Positions 18,033-26,817 of a DNA stretch of 64,000 bases are shown here, piece by piece. Made by a program: the position numbers and the translations under genes. The stretch spans positions 1 through 64,000 of the forward strand of contig CAZTHP010000001.1 of assembly GCA_964613155.1 (NCBI GenBank), read 5' to 3'. How positions within the stretch are numbered: the stretch's first letter is position 1; every line of letters starts with the position of its first letter. The stretch is from TWA4 sp964613155. GTDB lineage: Bacteria > Bacillota > Clostridia > Lachnospirales > Lachnospiraceae. The notes under the pieces are model-generated. The model was given only the letters and a program-made list of their open reading frames with translations. It ran no database searches and was not told the origin of the DNA.

Positions 18033-19085
18033 ATGGAAAAAGCATCCCCTATTCGAAAAACGCTGTCTTGGGCAGCGATGGCAGCTGGTCTGATACTGAT
18101 GGTCTATGCGTTAATTCTGGATTTTTCCGGAAGTGAAAGTACTCTGCGCGGTGCGATTTTAATAATCGGTGCCGTTGCATTAATGGCTGGCCTTTATTTT
18201 CTTCCTACACAGAAACATCGTATGATCATCAATATTCTGTTTTTGTTCCCTCTGGTATTTGCCTTTGCAGTTACGGTATTATTGCCGTTTGCAGCAGGTA
18301 TCTTTTATTCCATGACAGACTGGAATGGTATCAAATTAACCAAATTTGTAGGGCTGTCAAACTATATTAAGATTTTCAGCTCCGGTGAATATCTGTATTC
18401 ATTCTGTATCACCTTCTTATTTACGATCATCAATATGATCCTGGTCAATCTGGTATCCTTTTCTCTGGCGCTGTTATGTACCTCAAAGATTAAAGGACGC
18501 GATTTCTTCCGTGCAGCTTATTTCCTTCCGAACCTGATCGGCGGTATTGTATTAGGTTATGTATGGCAGTTCGTTTTTAATAAAGTTTTAGTAGAAGCAG
18601 AATTTTTATTTGAAGGTACTTCTATGTTGGCAGACCCCAACCTGGCTTTTGTAGCGATTTTGATCGTAAGTTGCTGGCAGTATGCGGGTTATATTATGAT
18701 GATCTATATCACAGGTCTTCAGACTGTACCGAAAGATGTGCTGGAAGCAGCCAGCGTAGATGGTGCAAATGCATGGGTGACTTTAACGAAGATTCGGATT
18801 CCGATGATCATGAACACCTTTACCGTATGTATTTTCCTGACACTGGTCAATTCCTTTAAGCAGTTTGATCTGAACTTGTCCTTGACAGGCGGTGCACCCA
18901 GTCGTATCATCGATGGTGCGATGTACAACGGTACCGAATTTTTAGCTTTGAACATTTATAATACGGCAATTGCAAAAAATAATTATTCATCCGCACAGGC
19001 AAAAGCGGTTGTATTCTTTGTTTTATTAGCATGTGTATCCCTGACGCAGGTTAGCGTGAGCAAGAAGAAGGAGGTTGAACTGTAA
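18033..19085 (+). CDS. Sugar ABC transporter permease, MalF type
   Basis: The 350-residue protein has an N-terminal extension with two membrane segments, then the six-helix binding-protein-dependent permease domain. The ATPase-contact motif is seen in DVLEAASVDGANAWVTLTKI (EAA-x3-G). AAAGGAG precedes the ATG. Its stop overlaps the start of the second permease by one base (TAATG). Confidence 0.92.
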   Translation: MEKASPIRKTLSWAAMAAGLILMVYALILDFSGSESTLRGAILIIGAVALMAGLYFLPTQKHRMIINILFLFPLVFAFAVTVLLPFAAGIFYSMTDWNGIKLTKFVGLSNYIKIFSSGEYLYSFCITFLFTIINMILVNLVSFSLALLCTSKIKGRDFFRAAYFLPNLIGGIVLGYVWQFVFNKVLVEAEFLFEGTSMLADPNLAFVAILIVSCWQYAGYIMMIYITGLQTVPKDVLEAASVDGANAWVTLTKIRIPMIMNTFTVCIFLTLVNSFKQFDLNLSLTGGAPSRIIDGAMYNGTEFLALNIYNTAIAKNNYSSAQAKAVVFFVLLACVSLTQVSVSKKKEVEL

Positions 19086-19939
19086 TGAGTGCAAAAGTAA
19101 GAAATATTCTTCTCACGATCGTAGCGGTGATCGTTGCGATCTATACCTTATCTCCTTTTTACCTGGTAGTGGTAAACTCTGCAAAGACTTCCGTTTCCAT
19201 TACGGACGATCCGATTGCTTTACCGGAAAATTGGGGTCAGATGCTTGAAAACTTAAAAGGTGTGATCAACCACCAGAATTTCAGCTACTGGTCTTCTTTT
19301 GCCAGCTCGCTTATTATCACAGTAGTTTCCTTAGTACTTCTGGCTGTTTTTTCTGGCATGGCTGCATGGGTTTTGTGCCGAAATAAAACAAAATGGTCGG
19401 AACTGATCTTTATGTTGTTTGTATCTTCTATGGTTATTCCGTTCCAGGTTGTTATGCTGCCTTTGATTTCGACTTTCCGTGATGTCGGAAGCTTTGTCGG
19501 AATCCAGATGCTGTCCAGCTATAAAGGAATTATCTTTGCTTATCTGGGATTTGGTGGTGCGATGTCGGTATTTATTCTGCATGGTTTCGTAAAAGGAATT
19601 CCTTATGAATTAGAAGAAGCAGCATGGATCGATGGCTGCTCACCGGAAGGAACCTTTTTCCGAATTATTTTCCCGTTGTTAAAACCGGTAGAAGTAACCG
19701 TTTTGATCTTAAATGGTCTGTGGATCTGGAATGACTACCTGCTGCCTTCTTTGATGCTTGGTTTAAATGGCAAGATCAAGACACTGCCGGTAGCGGTAAC
19801 CAGTTTTGTAGGTTCTTATGTAAAACAGTGGGATTTGATCATGTGTGCAGCATTCCTGGCAATGATCCCGATTGTTGTGCTGTTCTTATTTGCACAGAAA
19901 CAGATTATGGCCGGTATGGTAGATGGTGCGATCAAATAA
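19085..19939 (+). CDS. Sugar ABC transporter permease, MalG type
   Basis: This 284-residue permease partner has six predicted helices and the contact motif ELEEAAWIDGCSPEGTFF. It pairs with the MalF-type protein to form the channel. No ATPase gene follows: the next gene is a 4-alpha-glucanotransferase. The missing ATPase is most likely supplied by a shared MsmX/MsmK-type protein encoded elsewhere, as known for other Bacillota. Confidence 0.92.
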   Translation: MSAKVRNILLTIVAVIVAIYTLSPFYLVVVNSAKTSVSITDDPIALPENWGQMLENLKGVINHQNFSYWSSFASSLIITVVSLVLLAVFSGMAAWVLCRNKTKWSELIFMLFVSSMVIPFQVVMLPLISTFRDVGSFVGIQMLSSYKGIIFAYLGFGGAMSVFILHGFVKGIPYELEEAAWIDGCSPEGTFFRIIFPLLKPVEVTVLILNGLWIWNDYLLPSLMLGLNGKIKTLPVAVTSFVGSYVKQWDLIMCAAFLAMIPIVVLFLFAQKQIMAGMVDGAIK

Positions 19940-20006
19940 GATCATTTCGTACCGTTGGATCAATATGATAGATGCCGCCGGGTAAGGCGGCGGAATGGAG
20001 ATTTGT

Positions 20007-21521
20007 ATGAGAGAAAGTGGTATTTTACTTCCTATCAGCAGTTTGCCTTCTCGTTATGGAATCGGCTGTTTTTCAGAAAGTGCATATGCATTTATTGATT
20101 CTTTGGTAGAAAGTGAGCAGCGTTACTGGCAGATACTTCCTTTGGGACAGACCAGTTATGGTGATTCTCCGTATCAGTCCTTCTCTACGTTTGCCGGAAA
20201 TCCGTATTTTATCAGTTTGGAAGCACTGATCGAGGAAGGCGTGCTGTCGCAGGAAGAATGTGATGCAGCTGATTTTGGCAATGACAGCCGAACCGTTGAC
20301 TATGCGAAGATTTATGAGAGCCGTTATCCACTTCTGCGAAAAGCATATGAAAGAAGTCATATTGCAGAAAATCCGGATTTTATCCGTTTTCAGCAGGAGA
20401 ATGCTTACTGGCTGGATGATTATGCACTGTTTATGGCAGTGAAAAAGTTTTTTGAGGATGCAAGCTGGGAGCACTGGCCGGAAGATATCCGCAAGCACTA
20501 CGGCTATGCGATGGATTATTACCGCGAAAAACTGTATTTTGAAGTTGAATTTTACAAATATTTACAATTTAAGTTTCGGGAACAATGGATGGCACTGAAA
20601 TCTTATGCGAATGAAAAGGGAATCCGAATAATTGGCGATATTCCGATTTATGTAGCATTTGACAGTGCAGATACCTGGGCAAATCCTCAATTATTCCAGT
20701 TAGATGAGGATAATCTGCCCGTTGCGATCGCAGGCTGTCCGCCGGATGGATTTGCAGCAGATGGACAGGTTTGGGGCAATCCGCTGTATCGGTGGGAATA
20801 CCATCGTGATACCAATTATGATTGGTGGATGTCTCGTCTGGCTTATTGTTTCCAGCTTTACGATGTTGTGCGGATCGATCATTTCCGCGGATTTGATGAA
20901 TATTATTCCATTCCCTATGGAGAAACCACTGCTCGCAATGGACATTGGGAAAAAGGACCGGGTATTGAATTGTTTGATACGATGAAATATCGCCTGGGAA
21001 TGAAGGAAGTAATTGCAGAAGATCTGGGTTATGTAACTGATTCGGTGCGGCAGCTGGTAAATGACACTGGTTTTCCTGGTATGAAGGTGCTTGAATTTGC
21101 ATTTGATTCCCGTGATACAGGCAGTGCCAGCGATTATCTGCCGCATAATTATCCGGTCAACAGCGTTGTTTATACCGGAACGCATGATAACGAAACGCTG
21201 AAAGGCTGGTATCAGAGCATTTCGGATGAAGAACGTGCGATGGTGCGTCGTTATCTTCATGATGAACATACACCAGATGAAGAATTGAATTGGGAGATTA
21301 TTTATCTGGTGATGAGCAGCGTTGCCCGGATTTGTATCATTCCGATGCAGGATTATTTCGGATATGACAATCAAGCGCGCATGAATCAGCCCTCTACTTT
21401 AGGAAAGAACTGGAAGTGGAGAATGCTGCCCGGAGAACTGACCGAAGAACTTCTGACAAAGATTAAAGAAGTGACCGCGCTCTATGGACGCCGTGCATGG
21501 CATACATCCGATTCGGAGTAA
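20007..21521 (+). CDS. malQ: 4-alpha-glucanotransferase (amylomaltase, GH77)
   Basis: This 504-residue enzyme transfers glucan segments between maltodextrins, releasing glucose. It has the GH77 opening RESGILLPISSLPSRYGIG, then IIGDIPIYVAFDSAD, nucleophile Asp in VVRIDHFRGFDEY, acid/base Glu in VIAEDLG and the third acid in YTGTHDNETLKGW. The chosen ATG at 20007 has GGAG seven bases upstream; the ATG at 19995 overlaps that site. It completes the intracellular part of maltodextrin breakdown. Confidence 0.94.
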   Translation: MRESGILLPISSLPSRYGIGCFSESAYAFIDSLVESEQRYWQILPLGQTSYGDSPYQSFSTFAGNPYFISLEALIEEGVLSQEECDAADFGNDSRTVDYAKIYESRYPLLRKAYERSHIAENPDFIRFQQENAYWLDDYALFMAVKKFFEDASWEHWPEDIRKHYGYAMDYYREKLYFEVEFYKYLQFKFREQWMALKSYANEKGIRIIGDIPIYVAFDSADTWANPQLFQLDEDNLPVAIAGCPPDGFAADGQVWGNPLYRWEYHRDTNYDWWMSRLAYCFQLYDVVRIDHFRGFDEYYSIPYGETTARNGHWEKGPGIELFDTMKYRLGMKEVIAEDLGYVTDSVRQLVNDTGFPGMKVLEFAFDSRDTGSASDYLPHNYPVNSVVYTGTHDNETLKGWYQSISDEERAMVRRYLHDEHTPDEELNWEIIYLVMSSVARICIIPMQDYFGYDNQARMNQPSTLGKNWKWRMLPGELTEELLTKIKEVTALYGRRAWHTSDSE

Positions 21522-21535
21522 GAGGAGAGGTCTTG

Positions 21536-21672
21536 CAGGCAGATATCTTGTAGAAAGATGCTCTGTAAAGAGGTGTCTAGTAGAAAACCCCTGTGGATAG
21601 AAATCCTGTAGAAAGATGTTCTGTAAAAAGATGTCTGAGAGAAAACCTGCGGAAAAGCCTTCTGCAGTACAG
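21536..21672. repeat. Degenerate tandem array, about 57-bp unit with ~14-bp subunits
   Basis: Two diverged copies share CTGTAGAAAGATGTTCTGTA and GTAGAAAACC-type blocks. They lie between malQ and its terminator. Confidence 0.7.
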
Positions 21673-21715
21673 ATGCAAACATAACAATTTGAAAATTTGC
21701 TGCTTGCGTAAAAAG

Positions 21716-21757
21716 AAGCTCTGGTACAAACCGATTGAAATTTGTACCAGAGCTTTT
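21716..21757. terminator. Bidirectional terminator between malQ and the purine permease
   Basis: AAGCTCTGGTACAAA pairs with TTTGTACCAGAGCTT; T tracts follow on both strands. It serves the two convergent genes. Confidence 0.85.
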
Positions 21758-21829
21758 TAAGTTGTTGCTGTCGAATCGCGAACTCTATTGGAATCGCGAA
21801 TCCATTTCCTTTATATTCCCCTTATCGGA

Positions 21830-23212
21830 TTACAGGAACAGATATTTTAATACGAACAGGATTGCCAGAATGTACATCAGAAGACTGATTTTCTTTTCTT
21901 TTGCTTTACCTGTAACGGTGTTCAGAACGACATAAGAGATTACGCCCATCGCGATACCTTCGGAAATGCTGTAGAAGAAAGGCATTGCCAGGATGCAGAT
22001 GTAGCAGGGGATTGCTTCGCCCATATCATTGAAATCGATGGCTGTAACATTGCTCAGCATGTAAAGACCAACAATGATCAGTGCCGGAGCAGTTGCAAAG
22101 GAAGGAATTGCCAAGAAGATCGGAGACAGGAATAAGGACAATCCAAATAAAATCGCTGTAGTAACAGAAGTCAGACCCGTTCTGCCGCCTTCTGTAACAC
22201 CGGATGCACTTTCTACGAAAGTAGTGGTGGTGGAAGTACCCAGCAGTGCGCCAGCAGTTGTAGCAACCGCATCTGCCATCAGAGCACCTTTGATGTTGGG
22301 CAGCTTGCCGTTTTCATCCAGCATGTTAGCTTTTGTAGATACACCGATCAGTGTTCCCAGGGTATCAAACATATCCACAAACAGGAATGCAAACACGATT
22401 ACAATAAAGTCCAGAGAAAGGATATTGGAGAAGTCCAGTTTGCAGAAAATAGGAGCGATGCTGGGGATGGACAGGCCATTGCTGAAATCCGGAAGCAGGC
22501 TGTAGAAGCCAACTTCTGCATTCGGTACATACAGACCAGTGCACTGGCAGATGATACCTAAAATCCATGTGATCAGAATACCCCACAGGATATTGCCTTT
22601 TACATTTTTAATGACCATAATGCCTGTCACCAGGACACCGATCACTGCCAGTAAAACAGTAATTCCCACATCGTTAAAGGTTGCATTTACACCATTTACC
22701 TGGTTGTAGGCATCGACTGAGAACAGCTGTAACAGAGTAGAGCCGCCGATTACGATATTTGCATTCTGCAGACCGATAAATGCGATGAACAGACCAATAC
22801 CAACGCTGACTGCAGATTTTAAATTAGTGGGGATTGCATTAAAGATTGCTTCACGAACATTGGTAGCAGACAGCAGGATAAAGATGATACCTTCTGCAAA
22901 AACAGCAGTCAGTGCATACTGCCAGCTGTAGCCCATTCCTAAAACAATCGTGTAAGCAAAGTAAGCATTCAGTCCCATACCGGGAGCCAGTGCGAAAGGA
23001 TAGTTGGCAAGCAGTGCCATCAGCAATGTACCAATAACTGCTGCAAGAGCAGTTGCGGTAAAGACTGCACCCTGATCCATACCAGCTGCGGATAAAATAC
23101 TGGGATTGACAGCCAGAATGTACGCCATAGTCATAAACGTTGTAATACCGGCAAGAACTTCTGTCTTTGCATCGGTGCCGTTTTCCTTGAGTTTAAAAAA
23201 ACGTTCTAACAT
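21830..23212 (-). CDS. NCS2 family purine (guanine/hypoxanthine/adenine) permease
   Basis: The 460-residue protein matches the AzgA/PbuG branch of the nucleobase:cation symporter-2 family. It has about 12 hydrophobic segments, the opening EVLAGITTFMTMAYILAVNP, and the conserved transport motif region FVESASGVTEGGRTGLTSV. Start MLERFF follows GAAGGAGG; the in-frame TTG inside that site is rejected. It imports purine bases, a match for add and xpt in this window. Exact base preference cannot be told. Confidence 0.92.
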   Translation of the reverse strand: MLERFFKLKENGTDAKTEVLAGITTFMTMAYILAVNPSILSAAGMDQGAVFTATALAAVIGTLLMALLANYPFALAPGMGLNAYFAYTIVLGMGYSWQYALTAVFAEGIIFILLSATNVREAIFNAIPTNLKSAVSVGIGLFIAFIGLQNANIVIGGSTLLQLFSVDAYNQVNGVNATFNDVGITVLLAVIGVLVTGIMVIKNVKGNILWGILITWILGIICQCTGLYVPNAEVGFYSLLPDFSNGLSIPSIAPIFCKLDFSNILSLDFIVIVFAFLFVDMFDTLGTLIGVSTKANMLDENGKLPNIKGALMADAVATTAGALLGTSTTTTFVESASGVTEGGRTGLTSVTTAILFGLSLFLSPIFLAIPSFATAPALIIVGLYMLSNVTAIDFNDMGEAIPCYICILAMPFFYSISEGIAMGVISYVVLNTVTGKAKEKKISLLMYILAILFVLKYLFL

Positions 23213-23271
23213 GATTTCCTCCTTCAATCATAGGGCAAAGGTGAATTTTGCCACGAAAAATTTCCACCAGT

Positions 23272-23300
23272 ATTATACTTTACTTTTTTTTTCAAGTAAA
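23272..23300 (-). promoter_or_regulatory. Promoter of the purine permease
   Basis: On the minus strand TTTACT and TATAAT are 17 bases apart. The leader of about 55 bases is too short for a purine riboswitch, and none is visible. Confidence 0.7.
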
Positions 23301-23351
23301 GATTTTCAAGAGAAAAGAAGTCATTTTTTGTCAAAATTCCATCAAAAACCA

Positions 23352-23652
23352 TGATATAATGAGCGCAAGCGAGCTAGAGCAGGCGAAGCCTATTCAAAGC
23401 GAGCGGCGAATGTNNNNNNNNNNNNNNNNNNNNNNNNNNNNNNNNNNNNNNNNNNNNNNNNNNNNNNNNNNNNNNNNNNNNNNNNNNNNNNNNNNNNNNN
23501 NNNNNNNNNNNNNATGAGCGCAAGCGAGCTAGAGCAGGCGAAGCCTATTCAAAGCGAGCGGCGAATGTTGCTTGCGATCAATTTCTGAAGAATTGAATAC
23601 AAAGTACAGATCGCAAGATATGAGCGCAAGCGAGCTAGAGCAGGCGAAGCCT
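23352..23652 (+). repeat. 106-bp tandem array with GAGCG-rich leader element and scaffold gap
   Basis: An extended -10 (TGATATAAT) at 23352-23360 is followed at once by GAGCGCAAGCGAGC, a hairpin around GGCGAAGCC and GCGAGCGGCGAATG. The same block restarts at 23514 and 23620, 106 bases apart, the last copy truncated. Between them lies an inverted pair CTTGCGATC/GATCGCAAG. The array precedes the MATE gene and includes the gap listed below. It is probably transcribed as the MATE leader. Confidence 0.8.
23414..23513. other. Scaffold gap, 100 N
   Basis: Exactly 100 undetermined bases, the conventional size for a gap of unknown length, flanked by identical repeat sequence. Confidence 0.98.
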
Positions 23653-23727
23653 GACATTTTAAGTTAGAAAGGAGAAGATGGCTGTGTTTTCCTGCTGAAT
23701 AGCGTGGATCAGCAGCCGAGATAGATT

Positions 23728-25062
23728 ATGAATAAAGATTTAACGGTAGGGAAACCGTCCAAAGTCCTCTGGCAATTTTCAATTCCGTTGTTTGGAAGTG
23801 TGATCTTTCAGCAGATGTATAATATTGCAGACAGCTTGATCGCTGGTAAATTTGTAGGGGAGCATGCGTTGGCAGCTGTGGGAAATTCCTATGAGATTAC
23901 ATTGATTTATCTGGCTTTTGCATTTGGCTGCAATATCGGAACATCGGTTATCGTATCCCAGTATTTTGGTGCGAAACAGATGCGGGAAGTCAAAACGACC
24001 GTCAGTACTGCAATCTTGTTTACGGGAGTTTTATGTAGTCTTTTGATGCTTGTGGGTTTTTTGACAATGCCGGCACTTCTGCGCCTGATTCATACGCCGG
24101 AGAATATTTTTGCAGATTGTCTGCTATATTTGAATATCTATACAGGCGGCTTACTGTTTTTGTTCTTTTATAATGTAAGTACCGGTATTTTCTCCGCACT
24201 GGGAGATTCGGTTACGCCGTTTTATTTTCTGGCTGTTTCTTCGGTTGCGAATATCATAGGGGATTATCTTTTTGTAACGGCATTTGAGATGGGTGTTGCA
24301 GGTGTTGCCTGGGCAACCTTTATCTGTCAGGGATTTAGCTGTGTTGCTGCTGTGTTTACGGTATGGAAGCGGATTGCAGCTCTTGAAAAAGGGATAAAAG
24401 CACCACTGTTTTCTGCTCAGATTCTGCGAAAGATTCTGGCGGTGGCAATTCCCAGCACCTTACAGCAAAGTTTTGTATCCATTGGAAATATTCTGATCCA
24501 GAGTGTGATCAACAGCTTTGGTGCCAGTGTGATCGCCGGTTATTCTGCGGCAATCAAGTTAAATAATCTGGTTATTACCTCTTTTACAACGCTTGGAAAT
24601 GGGATGTCGAATTACATTTCTCAGAATCTGGGAGCTGGAAAAAAAGAACGGATTGCGCCAGGCTATCGAGCAGGACTTCGGATGGTTTATCTTCTTTGCG
24701 TTCCCGTTATCATCCTCTATTGGGCAGCCAGTCCGCAGTTGATTCAGCTGTTTATGGATCAGGGCAGTGCAGAGGCGATTCGAACCGGTACGTTGTTTTT
24801 GCGGATTGTAACACCGTTTTATGTAGTAGTAGCAACAAAATTGATCACCGATGGTATTTTGCGTGGTGCGCAGAAGATGAATGCGTTTATGGCGGCTACT
24901 TTTAGTGATCTGATTTTGCGTGTTGTACTCGCCTATATTTTATCGGGTCTTTTCGGCGTGATCGGCATCTGGTCCGCATGGCCGGTAGGATGGATGATCG
25001 GAACACTTTTGTCTATCTGGTTTTATAAGCAGGAAAAAATTGCTTATACAGCACCAAAATAA
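23728..25062 (+). CDS. MATE family efflux transporter
   Basis: The 444-residue protein has twelve hydrophobic segments in two MATE halves. It opens with LTVGKPSKVLWQFSIPLFGS and has QQMYNIADSLIAGKFVGEHALAAVG, the usual NorM/DinF-like first motif. It exports drugs or metabolites using a Na+ or H+ gradient. Only a weak ribosome site precedes the ATG. Its leader contains the 106-bp array. Confidence 0.92.
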   Translation: MNKDLTVGKPSKVLWQFSIPLFGSVIFQQMYNIADSLIAGKFVGEHALAAVGNSYEITLIYLAFAFGCNIGTSVIVSQYFGAKQMREVKTTVSTAILFTGVLCSLLMLVGFLTMPALLRLIHTPENIFADCLLYLNIYTGGLLFLFFYNVSTGIFSALGDSVTPFYFLAVSSVANIIGDYLFVTAFEMGVAGVAWATFICQGFSCVAAVFTVWKRIAALEKGIKAPLFSAQILRKILAVAIPSTLQQSFVSIGNILIQSVINSFGASVIAGYSAAIKLNNLVITSFTTLGNGMSNYISQNLGAGKKERIAPGYRAGLRMVYLLCVPVIILYWAASPQLIQLFMDQGSAEAIRTGTLFLRIVTPFYVVVATKLITDGILRGAQKMNAFMAATFSDLILRVVLAYILSGLFGVIGIWSAWPVGWMIGTLLSIWFYKQEKIAYTAPK

Positions 25063-25101
25063 GTTGCCCTCTTTCTTCTGGTAATTTTAGGAAAGCCATG
25101 A

Positions 25102-25107
25102 TATACT
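25102..25107 (+). promoter_or_regulatory. Possible extended -10 for the CDF gene
   Basis: TGATATACT lies about 35 bases before the start; the -35 is weak. Confidence 0.4.
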
Positions 25108-25141
25108 GGAAAAAAATGTCGTTAGATGAAGGAGAAGCATC

Positions 25142-26308
25142 ATGGTACAGTTTTTAGTTAGACATTTTGTTCCTAATTTTGAAAATGTCTCAGATCCTAA
25201 AGTACGTTCCCGTTATGGAACTTTAAGTGGTACGGTTGGAATTATTTGCAATCTTATTTTATTTTGCGTGAAATTTGCAGCAGGAGCGGTATCGGGAGCA
25301 GTATCGGTTATGGCAGATGCCTTTAACAATCTCTCAGACGCTGGTTCTTCGGTCGTAACTCTGATCGGCTTTAAGATGGCAGAAAAGCCCGCAGACCCCG
25401 ATCACCCGTTTGGACATGGACGAATTGAATATTTATCCGGTTTGTTTGTTTCCGTTGTCATTCTTTTGATGGGTGTGGAACTGCTGAAGGGTTCCGTGGA
25501 TAAGATTCTGCATCCTGAAACGATTGAAGTCACGCTGTTTTCCATTTGTGTGCTGGTTTTGGCAATTTTGTTGAAATTTTGGATGGCGCATTTTAACCGG
25601 ATTTTGGGAAATCGGATTTCCTCTGAGGCGATGAAAGCTTCCGCAGCTGACAGTATGAGCGATTGCATCGCAACCGCTGCGGTATTGTTTGGTATGATTT
25701 TCTGCTATTTCACCAGCTGGAATATTGATGGTTATGTCGGCGTTCTGGTTTCCTTCTTTGTTTTAAAAGCAGGATATGATTCAGCGAAAGATACGATTCA
25801 GCCGCTGCTTGGAACACCTCCGGATCCGGAACTGGTTTCTGCGATGGAACAGTTTGTATTAGAGAGCAATATGGTGCTGGGCATTCATGACATGGTCGTA
25901 CACGATTATGGTCCGGGTCGTTTAATGGTTTCTTTACATGCAGAAGTGGACAGTACGAATAATATCATGGAAATTCATGAAGAAATCGACCGGATCGAGA
26001 TGGCGATGAACCAGAAATTCCACTGTGAGACTACAATACATATGGATCCGATTGTCGTACATGATAAAGCAGTAAATGAAGCGCGGGAAGCAGTTGGTCG
26101 AATTATAGCGGATATGAACTCCGAGTGGCAGTTTCATGATTTTCGGATGGTCAAAGGACAGAAAAATTCCAATTTGATCTTTGATCTGGTGATTCCAGCT
26201 GATCAGCTGAAAGATGCGGCAGAGATTGAAGCGAAAGTAGCAGAGCGGATTCATACAGAATATCCGCAGTATTCTGCTGTAATAAAGGTAGAACAAAGTT
26301 TTATCTAA
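25142..26308 (+). CDS. Cation diffusion facilitator (CDF) family transporter
   Basis: The 388-residue protein has the CDF layout: six membrane helices, metal site in SVMADAFNNLSDAGSS and the second site in MKASAADSMSDC (the HD/DD positions are here N/D and D/D), plus PDHPFGHGRIEYLSG. A C-terminal cytoplasmic domain of about 190 residues ends the protein, longer than in short CDF members. It exports a divalent cation; the Asp-rich second site is compatible with manganese, though metal choice is inference. GAAGGAG precedes the ATG. Confidence 0.92.
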   Translation: MVQFLVRHFVPNFENVSDPKVRSRYGTLSGTVGIICNLILFCVKFAAGAVSGAVSVMADAFNNLSDAGSSVVTLIGFKMAEKPADPDHPFGHGRIEYLSGLFVSVVILLMGVELLKGSVDKILHPETIEVTLFSICVLVLAILLKFWMAHFNRILGNRISSEAMKASAADSMSDCIATAAVLFGMIFCYFTSWNIDGYVGVLVSFFVLKAGYDSAKDTIQPLLGTPPDPELVSAMEQFVLESNMVLGIHDMVVHDYGPGRLMVSLHAEVDSTNNIMEIHEEIDRIEMAMNQKFHCETTIHMDPIVVHDKAVNEAREAVGRIIADMNSEWQFHDFRMVKGQKNSNLIFDLVIPADQLKDAAEIEAKVAERIHTEYPQYSAVIKVEQSFI

Positions 26309-26414
26309 GGAATCCTGGAGATAATTGACAGAAAGTACTTCGATATAAAATGATAGAAAGTATTTCTTTGAAAGAAAGGGAAAGTCACTTCATTCGAAGT
26401 TTTCCGGTATAATT

Positions 26415-26572
26415 TAGGAGAAATTTATTTTGTGCAGACTTCCCTGGCATAATGGGAGAAATTTATTTTGTGCAGACTTCCCTGGCATAATGGGGAGAAA
26501 TTTATTTTGTGCAGACTTTATCGGCATAATTAGGAAAACTTCACTTTGTGCAGAATTTCCCAGCATAGTTAA
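26415..26572. repeat. 38-39-bp tandem array
   Basis: Four copies (GTGCAG at 26432, 26470, 26509, 26548) of a unit containing GCAGACTTCCCTGGCATAAT and GAGAAATTTATTTT. The first copy carries a perfect TATAAT where later copies read CATAAT. Shorter repeats of AGAAAGTA type precede it from 26330. Confidence 0.9.
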
Positions 26573-26620
26573 GTCCCGCTTATTTTTGAGCAATTTTTTG
26601 ACAGATTTTTCAAATTTTAC

Positions 26621-26650
26621 TTGACACAGATGAAATGTATATGGTAAACT
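26621..26650 (+). promoter_or_regulatory. Promoter of the antiterminator gene
   Basis: TTGACA and TAAACT with an 18-base spacer, upstream of the RAT switch. Confidence 0.6.
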
Positions 26651-26667
26651 AGCTAAGTCTGAGAAAT

Positions 26668-26699
26668 ACTTCAGACGCACGATTGAGCGTATCTGAAGT
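26668..26699 (+). promoter_or_regulatory. Leader hairpin preceding the first RAT
   Basis: ACTTCAGACGC pairs with GCGTATCTGAAGT near the 5' end of the transcript. GlcT-controlled leaders can have extra structure near the RAT; a role here is a guess. Confidence 0.45.
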
Positions 26700-26702
26700 T
26701 AT

Positions 26703-26731
26703 GGATTGTGACTGGTAATGCAGGCAAGACC
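26703..26731 (+). promoter_or_regulatory. RAT antiterminator element before the BglG/GlcT-type gene
   Basis: This 29-base element has the family layout GGATTGTGACTG...GCAGGCAAGACC and overlaps the 5' arm of the terminator that follows. Binding of the antiterminator protein would block the terminator, so the gene controls itself. Confidence 0.88.
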
Positions 26732-26784
26732 ATCGTAATTAGAAGGAATCAGAGGATTCGCTCTATTATGGATGGTCTTTTTTT
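26728..26784 (+). terminator. RAT-controlled terminator of the antiterminator gene
   Basis: GACCATC pairs with GATGGTC, inner GAATC/GATTC, then TTTTTTT. Confidence 0.85.
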
Positions 26785-26817
26785 ATGCTCTCGGTAAAGA
26801 TATGGGGATAACAGCAG

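Noticed and set aside
20700..21374. Long minus-strand frame of 224 codons opposite malQ
   Set aside because: Lies wholly within a conserved GH77 gene and shows no family features.
22074..22505. Plus-strand frame of 143 codons opposite the purine permease
   Set aside because: Fully inside a clear NCS2 gene on the other strand; a coding shadow.
23213..23271. Purine riboswitch before the NCS2 permease
   Set aside because: The leader from the identified promoter is only about 55 bases, too short.
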